DNA of 6,758 nt from Nitrososphaerales archaeon TH526 (lineage in GTDB: Archaea > Thermoproteota > Nitrososphaeria > Nitrososphaerales > Nitrososphaeraceae): positions 1 to 6,758 of the forward strand of contig JAATVR010000831.1 in assembly GCA_014523665.1 (NCBI GenBank), written 5' to 3'. The notes beneath the pieces are model-generated. The model was given only the letters and a program-made list of their open reading frames with translations. It was not told the origin of the DNA and made no database searches. A program made the position numbers and the translations under genes. Positions 1-6,147 of this stretch are shown here, piece after piece. Positions within the stretch are counted from its first letter, which is position 1. Each line of letters opens with the position of its first letter.

Positions 1-2
1 AA

Positions 3-212
3 TTAGGTATCGTTTATACATTTTTGATCATACTGGATGCTCTAGGAGGAATCCTACTATTGGTTATAGTTCCTTCAAATCATACCAGCAAGGGGCTCCA
101 ACCATCCATAAGCCTCCTTATGTGACTATTTGTGTTCTGGTTACTCATGTTCAATATGATCAGCTCTGAAGTATTATATTTGATGTCATTGAAGAATTAT
201 TGGTATCACTAG
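3..212 (+). pseudogene. possible decayed 3' end of a membrane-protein gene (partial)
   Basis: Reading the plus strand from base 3 gives a strongly hydrophobic stretch (LGIVYTFLIILDALGG, then ILLLVIVP), a short polar loop (SNHTSKGLQPS), and an in-frame TGA at 123-125. The same frame then continues hydrophobic (LFVFWLLMFNM) to a TAG at 210-212. If the TGA replaced a Trp (TGG) codon, the frame would encode two membrane helices and a short tail. I do not recognise a family. It does not resemble the C-terminus of NuoA, the gene normally found before nuoB. It may instead be the true C-terminus of a protein ending at 125, or chance hydrophobicity in A/T-rich DNA. The 5' end lies outside the window. 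Confidence 0.25.
172..181 (+). promoter_or_regulatory. TATA-like box upstream of nuoB
   Basis: The A/T block ATTATATTTG lies about 50 bases before the nuoB start. With the usual archaeal distance of about 25 bases from TATA box to transcription start, transcription would begin near 203 and leave a leader of about 25 bases containing the GAGGT motif. No clear BRE purine run precedes it, so this is a plausible call and not a firm one. Confidence 0.35.
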
Positions 213-216
213 AGGT
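212..216 (+). promoter_or_regulatory. Shine-Dalgarno-like GAGGT before the nuoB TTG start
   Basis: GAGGT matches the anti-SD expected at the archaeal 16S rRNA 3' end. It sits 11 bases before the TTG at 228, but about 50 bases before the alternative ATG at 267. This is the main reason for choosing the TTG start. Confidence 0.4.
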
Positions 217-227
217 TGTAAACAGGA

Positions 228-749
228 TTGAAGACTGAGTTACTTAATCAAACGAACTTTAATGTCATGGTTAGCAAGGTCGGAGATGTTTTGGTTAAGG
301 CATTAGATAAGCCTCTTGGATACGCGATAAATTGGGGAAGAGTATGGTCTTTGTGGCCCGTTCATCTTGAGACCGCTTGCTGTAGCGTAGAATTTGGTGC
401 CGTCTCTGGACCCAGATATGATGCAGAGAGGTTTGGAATAATTGAAGCATTTGGTTCCCTAAGACAATGTGATCTAGTAGTGGTACAGGGGACTGTGACA
501 AGAAAAATGGCACCGAGGCTACGGATGGTATATGACCAGATGCCTGAACCTAAATATGTAGTAGCGATGGGGGCGTGTGCAATTACCGGCGGCCTATACA
601 TCGACTCATATAACGTACTTCCTGGCGTCGATGGAATCATCCCAGTTGATGTATATGTCCCTGGCTGTCCTCCTCGTCCAGAAACACTGATTCAAGGTGT
701 CATGCTTTTACAAGAAAAGATTAAAAGATCAAAGATAAGAACGAGATAG
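228..749 (+). CDS. nuoB: NADH-quinone oxidoreductase (complex I) subunit B
   Basis: NuoB is the peripheral-arm subunit of respiratory complex I that carries the terminal Fe-S cluster N2 and passes electrons to quinone at the membrane interface. In ammonia-oxidising archaea the complex probably takes electrons from a carrier other than NADH, or runs in reverse. The 173-residue product has the full family length. All four N2 ligands are visible: the CC pair C51-C52 (ETACCSVEF), C117 (MGACAITGG) and C147 (VPGCPPRPE). Other family hallmarks are RYDAERFG (63-70), QGTVTRKMAP (87-96), YDQMPEPKYV (102-111) and the SYNVLPGVD segment. The start is a TTG with GAGGT 11 bases upstream; ATG at 267 (residue 14) is the alternative. 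The sequence is of Nitrososphaerota type. It is odd that no nuoC follows within 600 bases and that the upstream sequence does not read as nuoA, so this may be a stand-alone or duplicate copy. No inactivating change is visible. Confidence 0.95.
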   Translation: MKTELLNQTNFNVMVSKVGDVLVKALDKPLGYAINWGRVWSLWPVHLETACCSVEFGAVSGPRYDAERFGIIEAFGSLRQCDLVVVQGTVTRKMAPRLRMVYDQMPEPKYVVAMGACAITGGLYIDSYNVLPGVDGIIPVDVYVPGCPPRPETLIQGVMLLQEKIKRSKIRTR

Positions 750-1370
750 AGAAATAATCTGGTCAAGACTTCCTAAAAGCCGACCAGAAGAATAATCGAT
801 CTATCTAAGGATTTACTCGTTTTGAGTATTACACGTAATCAGATACAGGCATGACACTAGTTTGTTATACCTCCTCCGGTGGAAATCTTAGTCGAGTGGG
901 AAGAGTTGGCTGCGTGATGCTTCAAACGAGAGAATACACTTCACACACAAGGATCAACAAGGATCAATCAAAATACTTGACATTGAAGAAGGAAATTCAG
1001 ACTTTAATCTGGAATTAGATTGGAAGCGGTTGTCAATGAGGGATAACTCGAATGTATGATTCATATTTCATTTTCATTCCGATCATGGGACTGAAGGTTT
1101 CTACTGCAATAACAAGAACTGAAAGACAGGAAGGTGATCTGAAGTCATAATATACAATTTAGAAACGACTGCGAATCAGTTCGTGGGAAGAAAAAAGAAA
1201 TCTTGATGTATGCAAAGATTAGCTAGACCGGAATGTGATGAGTTAAAGCATAGCTATCGTCTTGTCTCGCCCTATTCAAGAAAATTGCAGTTCCAAAAAT
1301 CTGTAGATAAATCTCGCCTAATTGCATCAGCAAACCACTAAATAGTACGAGGCATTAGTGGAGTTCCCAT
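750..1370. other. gene-poor spacer between nuoB and the 82-residue ORF
   Basis: No convincing gene is found on either strand. The longest plus-strand frames are a 55-codon ORF from ATG 851 (MTLVCYTSSGG...) and an overlapping frame with no start that ends at a TGA near 1057 (…KILDIEEGNSDFNLELDWKRL). Neither resembles a known family. A weak 5-bp hairpin (TACTC/GAGTA, 814-828) lies 65 bases after nuoB but lacks a following T-run. Bases 949-968 carry a 10-base tandem near-duplication (AAGGATCAAC/AAGGATCAAT). No tRNA-like cloverleaf was noticed. The region could contain unrecognised decayed coding sequence. Confidence 0.5.
1338..1347 (+). promoter_or_regulatory. TATA-like box of the 82-residue gene (leaderless arrangement)
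   Basis: CTAAATAGTA is centred about 28 bases before the ATG at 1371. That spacing places transcription initiation at or within a base or two of the start codon, the typical leaderless layout of archaeal monocistronic genes. The absence of any SD-like motif before 1371 agrees with this. Confidence 0.4.
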
Positions 1371-1619
1371 ATGTCAAGTGACAGGGAAACGAGACTAAAT
1401 AGTCTTGGCATGAAACTTGGTCGAAGATTGGAAGAAGATTTTCAAAAGGAAGGGTCCGGTTTGAGGGAGATGTTTATTCGTGACTTTGAGCTAGAAATCT
1501 TACTTACTGAGTCATTTGCTAGCCGGCAGGATCCGACTGAAACGGTCTACCATAGGGCATTGTCTGACATGCTACATAGAATTTTAAAAGACCTTGAATT
1601 GATCGCAAAGAATGACTAG
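1371..1619 (+). CDS. small charged hypothetical protein (82 aa)
   Basis: I do not recognise a family for this 82-residue product. It is rich in Glu, Asp, Arg, Lys and Leu and looks almost wholly alpha-helical and soluble. It has no signal peptide, membrane segment or Cys pairs. Predicted helices run roughly 4-28 (RETRLNSLGMKLGRRLEEDF), 30-52 (GLREMFIRDFELEILLTESF) and 57-80 (ETVYHRALSDMLHRILKDLEL); the last is amphipathic and could mediate oligomerisation. ATG 1371 is the first start, and the TATA-like box 28 bases upstream suggests leaderless transcription. It stands alone, with gene-poor DNA on both sides. The clean frame, plausible composition and promoter support a real gene, but small size and lack of recognisable relatives keep confidence moderate. 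A regulatory or adaptor role is possible but not shown. Confidence 0.6.
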   Translation: MSSDRETRLNSLGMKLGRRLEEDFQKEGSGLREMFIRDFELEILLTESFASRQDPTETVYHRALSDMLHRILKDLELIAKND

Positions 1620-2330
1620 ATAGACGTTACATTTAACAATAATCCAGATTGTCTGGCATGTGATACTTAGTAATGGTAGAGGTAAAGTATCACCGACGCT
1701 GCATTTATCGATAATGGTGTTTTGCGGTCTGCCCTTTCCTCCGATATCGGCTTCATTCCTGATTGATACCTCTTTTCTCGATTGTTGAACCATTCTTCCA
1801 TAATATTGCATTATTTAATCCACTCTTAATACAGCCGGTATGTCGGTTGTCTTCTCTTCCGTTCCCCTTGGTGGCCTATTCATTCATCTTTGTGTGCTAG
1901 TAGACCAACAATGATTTAGTAGTCATTGACCGACAGCACTATAATCATGTTGCAGGATGACCCAGATATGGTTACAAGTGGAGGTCATCGTAGGGTAGGA
2001 GAACCGATGGATGCCATTGGGAGGGATACCGGATATCTTTGTAGAAGAGAGCCATAATCTCACGTCATAAAGAAGAGTTGCTTCCTTTTCCTTATGTCAT
2101 TTCGGTAAATTAATGCATCCCAAATTTTCATACTTGCTGTCGTGCCTCACTTAGAAAAAATTTAACTATTTGAGAATGACTGACCATCTTTTCCATCTCT
2201 CCTCTTGATCTAAACCTTTCACATACCCTTACGCACCTTGCAATTTAGTCACTTGCGCCTCAGGTAAAAATCTGCTACGGAAAGAGAAAGATGATGTTTT
2301 AGGTGGGAAGAAGTTTAAGTCAGAATCTAA
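1620..2330. other. long gene-poor spacer upstream of ligD
   Basis: About 700 bases hold no recognisable gene. The plus strand is pyrimidine-rich in patches (around 1726-1765, 1850-1870 and 2080-2230). A 75-codon minus-strand frame (1584-1811) overlaps the end of the small hypothetical gene and shows no family signature. A 36-codon plus-strand ORF (1947-2057) is listed separately. A short inverted repeat CAATGA/TCATTG with an 8-base loop occupies 1909-1928. I see no tRNA, CRISPR or IS-like ends. It may be decayed coding sequence or may hold a small RNA. Confidence 0.5.
1947..2057 (+). CDS. candidate small ORF or gene remnant (36 aa), unassigned
   Basis: The frame from ATG 1947 to TAA 2055-2057 reads MLQDDPDMVTSGGHRRVGEP followed by MDAIGRDTGYLCRREP. 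The mix of Asp, Gly, Arg and Pro in this low-GC spacer looks more protein-like than the surrounding frames. No family is recognised. ACTATAATC is only about 8 bases upstream, too close for a normal TATA position, and no SD motif is present. It could be a genuine microprotein, a fragment of a decayed gene, or chance. Confidence 0.2.
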   Translation: MLQDDPDMVTSGGHRRVGEPMDAIGRDTGYLCRREP

Positions 2331-2340
2331 AAATAATATA
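2331..2340 (+). promoter_or_regulatory. TATA-like box upstream of ligD
   Basis: AAATAATATA, preceded by further A residues, lies about 45-50 bases before the ligD ATG. Transcription would be expected to start near 2360, leaving a leader of about 20 bases that contains the SD-like AAGGT. Confidence 0.45.
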
Positions 2341-2370
2341 TCTTGTATGGTTAGATGAATACCGAAAGAT

Positions 2371-2375
2371 AAGGT
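2371..2375 (+). promoter_or_regulatory. SD-like AAGGT deciding the ligD start
   Basis: AAGGT lies 7 bases before ATG 2383. An in-frame TAA at 2377-2379 directly precedes that codon region, so 2383 is the first possible start in this frame. Confidence 0.45.
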
Positions 2376-2382
2376 CTAATGC

Positions 2383-5199
2383 ATGCTTGGAAAATACAAC
2401 AGAAAACGAAACTTTTCGGAGACTCCGGAACCGATTGGCACCGATAATGCATCGAGTAAAAATAGTGGGAGGCACTTTGTTATTCAAAAACATCATGCTT
2501 CAAGACTGCATTACGACTTTAGACTCGAAACTGAAAATGGGGTCCTTAAATCCTGGGCCGTGCCGAAAGGGATCTCCCTTAATCCAAGAATTAAGCGCCT
2601 TGCTGTTCTTACCGAAGACCACCCATTAGATTATCTTCTCTTCGAAGGCACTATCCCTGAGGGAAATTACGGCGCAGGTACTGTTCTTGTATGGGACACG
2701 GGTACATACATATTGGAAAAATCTAAGGAAAAGTTTTCTGAACGGTTTGATAAGGGAAAGATTACTTTTGATCTACATGGGCAGAAGGTGAATGGCAGAT
2801 TCTCCTTGATAAGAACTGGTCGGGAAAACCAATGGCTCCTGATAAAGTCTGATGATCAATTCGCCTCAGAAGTAGACTTGACGTCTTCTCTTCCGGATTC
2901 TGTGTTATCACAGCTTACAAAAAATTCTTATTCTAAAAAAGATAGCCCCATTAGTGATACCTCTAGCCATAAAAGGCATAGGCGAAGCGATGGAAAAGCG
3001 GTTGATGCGGTTAGTACAAATCATGCTTTAATGAAATTGCAACACTTCGCCTTATCCGATTTCCCCAATACGATAAAGCCTATGCTTTCTACACCAGTTG
3101 ATAAGCCATTTAACGCTAGAGAATGGGATTTCGAAATTAAATGGGATGGTGTAAGAGCTATTATGTTTTACCACAAAAGCAAAAACATACTCGAGTTGAG
3201 ATCTAGAACTAACAAATCAATTCGTCACAGATACCCTGAAATTATTAATTCAATCATATCATCGCCATTGGCTATAAGATGCAAAGATTCACTTGTCCTT
3301 GATGGAGAGATAGTGGTTTTGGACGAACAAGGCCATCCCGACTTTCAAAGTCATCAAAGAAGAATGAATGTAGATAACGATTTGGAAATTCGACACCTAT
3401 CCAAAGAAATACCATCTACGTTCTACATTTTTGATATTCTACATCTAGATGGTAGGAATCTCGAAAACATAGAATTCTCTGAACGGAGAGAGATACTCTT
3501 AAGAGTAGTTGATCCGATTCAAGACGGTGGCAGAAGGATAAGGATATCGGAATCATTTGAAGGGAATGGCATAGAACTTTTCGAGAATATCAGAGCACTC
3601 AAGCTCGAAGGCATCATTGCTAAAAATAGACATAGTAAATATTTGCAAGGAGCTAGAACCACCGATTGGTTAAAGATCAAGAATATCCAGACTCAGGATT
3701 GCGTCGTCATTGGATATACTCGAGGAGAAGGTAATAGAAAGGGCTATTTTGGATCCTTGCTTCTAGCCGTTTATGAAAGAGAAAAACTCAAATTCGTTGG
3801 ACACTCCGGAAGCGGGTTTGACTTCCCACAGATTGTTCGGATTTTCAACAGGCTACAAAAAATAAAGACTGATGAGATTCCAGTTGATTACATACCGTAT
3901 ACAAACAGAGACCCGGTATGGGTACGTCCAATGCTAGTAATTGAAGTTAAGTTTGATGGATGGACAAAGGATAAGATTATGAGGGCTCCCATTTTTTTAA
4001 GGATCAGGGAGGACAAGAAGTCTGAGGAATGTACGCTTGAAAAAACAAAACATGTAGAGGAGCTATCGAATATTAGACCGCAAATTTCAAAGGATCTGCC
4101 AGTATCATCGCCAGCATCAGCATCGGTATCATCATCCCCTTCACAAGTACCCTCAGAGTTAGTATCACCTACCTCCTCTTCTCCAGTGATTTCGAAAAGA
4201 AGAGGTAATAGCTTTTCTAATCTAGATAAAGTATTTTGGCCGAAGGGTCGATATCACCGCGCATTGACCAAAGGAGACCTGATCGACTACTATGATAAAA
4301 TAGGTGATTATTTACTTCCTTTTCTAAAAGATAGGCCTTTGTCCTTGAGCAGGTACCCTGACGGAATTATCGGCAAACATTTTTATCAAAAAAATTGGAA
4401 TATGAAAAAACCTGAATTTGTAGATTTAGTCAAGATTTATTCCGAATCTGCAAAAAGATTTACTAACTACTTGATCTGCAATAATAAAGAAACGTTACTC
4501 TGGCTAGCAAATCTTGGATGCATAGAAATACACCCCTGGTATAGCAGAGTTATTGATTATGAGGCTTGTTTGAAGGATTCTGATGCGTTGGATGAAAAAT
4601 ATTGCGGCATCAATCACCCAGATTTTGTTGTCTTTGATCTAGATCCCTATATTTACTCTGGATTAGAAACTGATCATCGCCAGGAACCAGAGTACAACCC
4701 TGAAGCATTCCTGAAGACTGTGGATGTAGCTCAGCTTTTAAGATCTGAAATTTTTGATAAATTAAGAATCAAATCATTTGCCAAAACTTCAGGTAAAACT
4801 GGAATCCATATCCTAGTGCCTATTTCTGCAGGTTACAGTTATGATCAAACTAGAAGTTTTGCTGAAATCATCGGTAGAATCTTGGTTAGCAAACAACCTG
4901 ACATGATTACAATGGATTGGGATACGTCTAAAAGACGAGGAAAAATTTTCTTTGATCACAACCAAAATGCGAAAGGTAAGACATTGGCATCAGTTTTTTC
5001 TGCGAGGCCTACCGCTTCCGCTACCATTTCTATGCCGCTTGAATGGAATGTAATAGATCAAATTCTACCGACAGATTTTACAATATTAAATGTCCCCGAT
5101 AAAATGCCTGAGAAGAGGGAAATCAGAAATTCTCTATCATGTTGGTCTAATATCCTAGAAAGTCGAAATGACTTAGCTAAAGTGTTAGAAAGGGTCTAG
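2383..5199 (+). CDS. ligD: multifunctional DNA ligase D (phosphoesterase-ligase-polymerase)
   Basis: LigD processes and seals DNA double-strand breaks in non-homologous end joining, normally with Ku. The order PE-LIG-POL matches Pseudomonas LigD and differs from the mycobacterial POL-PE-LIG. The 3'-phosphoesterase domain (about 28-160) has H37, H43 and D45 in QKHHASRLHYDFRLE, plus H80 and Y84 in EDHPLDY, equivalent to the Pseudomonas metal/catalytic set. The ligase domain (about 228-545) has motif I EIKWDGVR with nucleophile K253, RSRTNKS (273-279), motif III FYIFDILHLDG, motif IV EGIIAKN (409-415), motif V DWLKIKN (428-434) and an OB fold ending RAPIFLRIREDK. The primase-like polymerase domain (about 609-900) has D752 and D754 (FDLDP), KTSGKTGIH with H809, and D858 (FFDHNQN). 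At 938 residues it is longer than Pseudomonas LigD (840), through a basic linker (about 161-215), a Ser/Pro-rich linker (about 572-605) and an insertion after FDLDP. All three activities should be retained. Ku is not in the window. Transcription is probably monocistronic and converges on the next gene, leaving a 63-base gap. Confidence 0.97.
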   Translation: MLGKYNRKRNFSETPEPIGTDNASSKNSGRHFVIQKHHASRLHYDFRLETENGVLKSWAVPKGISLNPRIKRLAVLTEDHPLDYLLFEGTIPEGNYGAGTVLVWDTGTYILEKSKEKFSERFDKGKITFDLHGQKVNGRFSLIRTGRENQWLLIKSDDQFASEVDLTSSLPDSVLSQLTKNSYSKKDSPISDTSSHKRHRRSDGKAVDAVSTNHALMKLQHFALSDFPNTIKPMLSTPVDKPFNAREWDFEIKWDGVRAIMFYHKSKNILELRSRTNKSIRHRYPEIINSIISSPLAIRCKDSLVLDGEIVVLDEQGHPDFQSHQRRMNVDNDLEIRHLSKEIPSTFYIFDILHLDGRNLENIEFSERREILLRVVDPIQDGGRRIRISESFEGNGIELFENIRALKLEGIIAKNRHSKYLQGARTTDWLKIKNIQTQDCVVIGYTRGEGNRKGYFGSLLLAVYEREKLKFVGHSGSGFDFPQIVRIFNRLQKIKTDEIPVDYIPYTNRDPVWVRPMLVIEVKFDGWTKDKIMRAPIFLRIREDKKSEECTLEKTKHVEELSNIRPQISKDLPVSSPASASVSSSPSQVPSELVSPTSSSPVISKRRGNSFSNLDKVFWPKGRYHRALTKGDLIDYYDKIGDYLLPFLKDRPLSLSRYPDGIIGKHFYQKNWNMKKPEFVDLVKIYSESAKRFTNYLICNNKETLLWLANLGCIEIHPWYSRVIDYEACLKDSDALDEKYCGINHPDFVVFDLDPYIYSGLETDHRQEPEYNPEAFLKTVDVAQLLRSEIFDKLRIKSFAKTSGKTGIHILVPISAGYSYDQTRSFAEIIGRILVSKQPDMITMDWDTSKRRGKIFFDHNQNAKGKTLASVFSARPTASATISMPLEWNVIDQILPTDFTILNVPDKMPEKREIRNSLSCWSNILESRNDLAKVLERV
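4099..4188 (+). repeat. low-complexity Ser/Pro-encoding trinucleotide tract within ligD
   Basis: This part of ligD is built largely of TCA/ATC-type triplets (for example TCATCGCCAGCATCAGCATC) encoding the Ser/Pro/Ala/Val-rich linker VSSPASASVSSSPSQVPSEL. It lies between the ligase OB fold and the polymerase domain and is expected to be a disordered flexible tether. Such tracts vary in length between strains through replication slippage; changes in multiples of three would keep the frame. Confidence 0.7.
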
Positions 5200-5262
5200 A
5201 TAGTAGCACTGAACTATGTTGTTACCAAAATCTGTCATTTAATATTCGAAATGTACAAGTTA

Positions 5263-5640
5263 TCAATTTGTTCCCCAGGGATTTTCTATGACCATAAGCC
5301 AAGTGCCATCCGACTGCCGACGTAGAACTATCGTACCTCTGCCATTGATATTAACTGGTTTACCATCAGGGTCATTTGCAGTGATCGACCATTCTGTTAT
5401 AAGAAGCGATAGATCGCTTGCCTGAATTACCCTTTTTGTTTTGGCTTCTAACTTAGCTCTCATACCAATAAAATCTTGTAGGGTTTTGCGTATACCTTCC
5501 AGATCATTAACTACATGTCCTGGCTCAGAGGCAAAGCAAGAGGCTTTTTCATAAAGCGTCATCAAGAAGCTGATATTTCCTTTATTAAATTCTTCTACCT
5601 GTGAATTGAGCAAGTCTTCTGGAGTTGAAAATTTCGACAT
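5263..5640 (-). CDS. SnoaL/DUF4440-like NTF2-fold protein
   Basis: The 125-residue product has the length and layout of the NTF2-like superfamily (SnoaL-like, DUF4440, YybH-type). The N-terminal helix STPEDLLNSQVEEFNKGNIS is followed by a segment where these proteins usually have a Tyr/Asp-containing first strand (FLMTLYEKASCFASEPG). A second helix comes next (DLEGIRKTLQDFIGM), then strands covering DLSLLITEWSI, GRGTIVLRR and the typical closing motif GTWLMVIENPWG. The family covers small enzymes (isomerases, cyclases, hydrolases) and non-catalytic ligand-binding proteins, so the substrate cannot be named. It is cytosolic, with no signal peptide. ATG 5640 is the only good start. It is convergent with ligD and so not co-transcribed with it. 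A/T-rich TTATGGAATA about 25 bases before the start (5662-5671) could be a weak TATA box for leaderless transcription. No lesion is visible. Confidence 0.78.
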   Translation of the reverse strand: MSKFSTPEDLLNSQVEEFNKGNISFLMTLYEKASCFASEPGHVVNDLEGIRKTLQDFIGMRAKLEAKTKRVIQASDLSLLITEWSITANDPDGKPVNINGRGTIVLRRQSDGTWLMVIENPWGTN

Positions 5641-6109
5641 TTGGTGATGTTACAATAGCATATTCCATAAGTTTGTTTGCAGCAGCGAGATTTCCAACAT
5701 GAATTAATTTACTTACTATCCCATCACATAATTTCGTGATAGGCAGCCACAGTACAGTACTCCTACTTCAATTGCGAGTATTCTTCAACGGACTGGAATT
5801 AATATTGCCATAATGTAAATCGATGGAATCTGGGTAATTCTTCATGGAAGTATAAAGAATATAACAAATAACACTACACTATAGAAACTCAATATACCGA
5901 TTAATAAGTATCGACATATAACGATGCCATGGGTGCAGCGTGCGAAAACTGGATTTATGGAAAGATTACGAAAAGCCAGAATAATATAATAACGCATGAT
6001 AAACCAGCGGTCATCTTTAATCAGGCAACTAGAATTCAGGTGTAATCCAAACCAGATTCAGCAGTCACCATACCCTATGTTTGAAGTTACAATATGATAC
6101 ACAATATTC
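5641..6109. other. gene-poor spacer between the NTF2-like gene and the ABM pseudogene
   Basis: No start-to-stop gene is supported here. On the minus strand an open frame from 5767 to 5585 lacks any upstream start codon but reads protein-like in part (GIVSKLIHVGNLAAANKLME, then YAIVTSPN), vaguely like a TPR helix pair; it overlaps the start of the NTF2-like gene. A short inverted repeat ATCAC/GTGAT with an 8-base loop sits at 5723-5740. The rest is A/T-rich, with many stops in all frames. Confidence 0.45.
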
Positions 6110-6118
6110 TATAAAAAG
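6110..6118 (+). promoter_or_regulatory. strong TATA box upstream of the ABM pseudogene
   Basis: TATAAAAAG is the best archaeal TATA-box match in the window. It predicts transcription from about 6138. A GAGGTG SD-like motif follows at 6150-6155. The promoter of the decayed gene therefore seems intact, and the region may still be transcribed. Confidence 0.5.
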
Positions 6119-6147
6119 CGTTTGATATGTAAATTAGGTAGGCGGCC

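Noticed and set aside
295..640. Two minus-strand ORFs within nuoB (295-513 and 362-640)
   Set aside because: They lie fully inside the highly conserved nuoB frame and have no protein-family character.
814..828. TACTC/GAGTA hairpin as the nuoB terminator
   Set aside because: The stem is only 5 bp, with no T-run after it, and it lies 65 bases after the stop; not convincing.
949..968. Tandem AAGGATCAA(C/T) repeat
   Set aside because: Two copies of 10 bases are too few to indicate an array, iteron set or CRISPR; probably chance.
1584..1811. 75-codon minus-strand ORF
   Set aside because: It overlaps the end of the small hypothetical gene, has no recognised motif and no supporting SD. It could be chance openness in a gene-poor spacer.
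1909..1928. CAATGA/TCATTG inverted repeat
   Set aside because: A 6-bp stem with an 8-base loop is common by chance in A/T-rich DNA, and no neighbouring gene start gives it a role.
2303..2629. 108-codon plus-strand ORF with GTG start overlapping the beginning of ligD
   Set aside because: It lies in another frame over the strongly conserved phosphoesterase domain of LigD and shows no family features; it is a shadow frame.
5585..5767. Minus-strand open frame with TPR-like text (KLIHVGNLAAANKLMEYAIV)
   Set aside because: No start codon precedes the protein-like part, it overlaps the NTF2-like gene in another frame, and the resemblance is too slight to call a gene or remnant.
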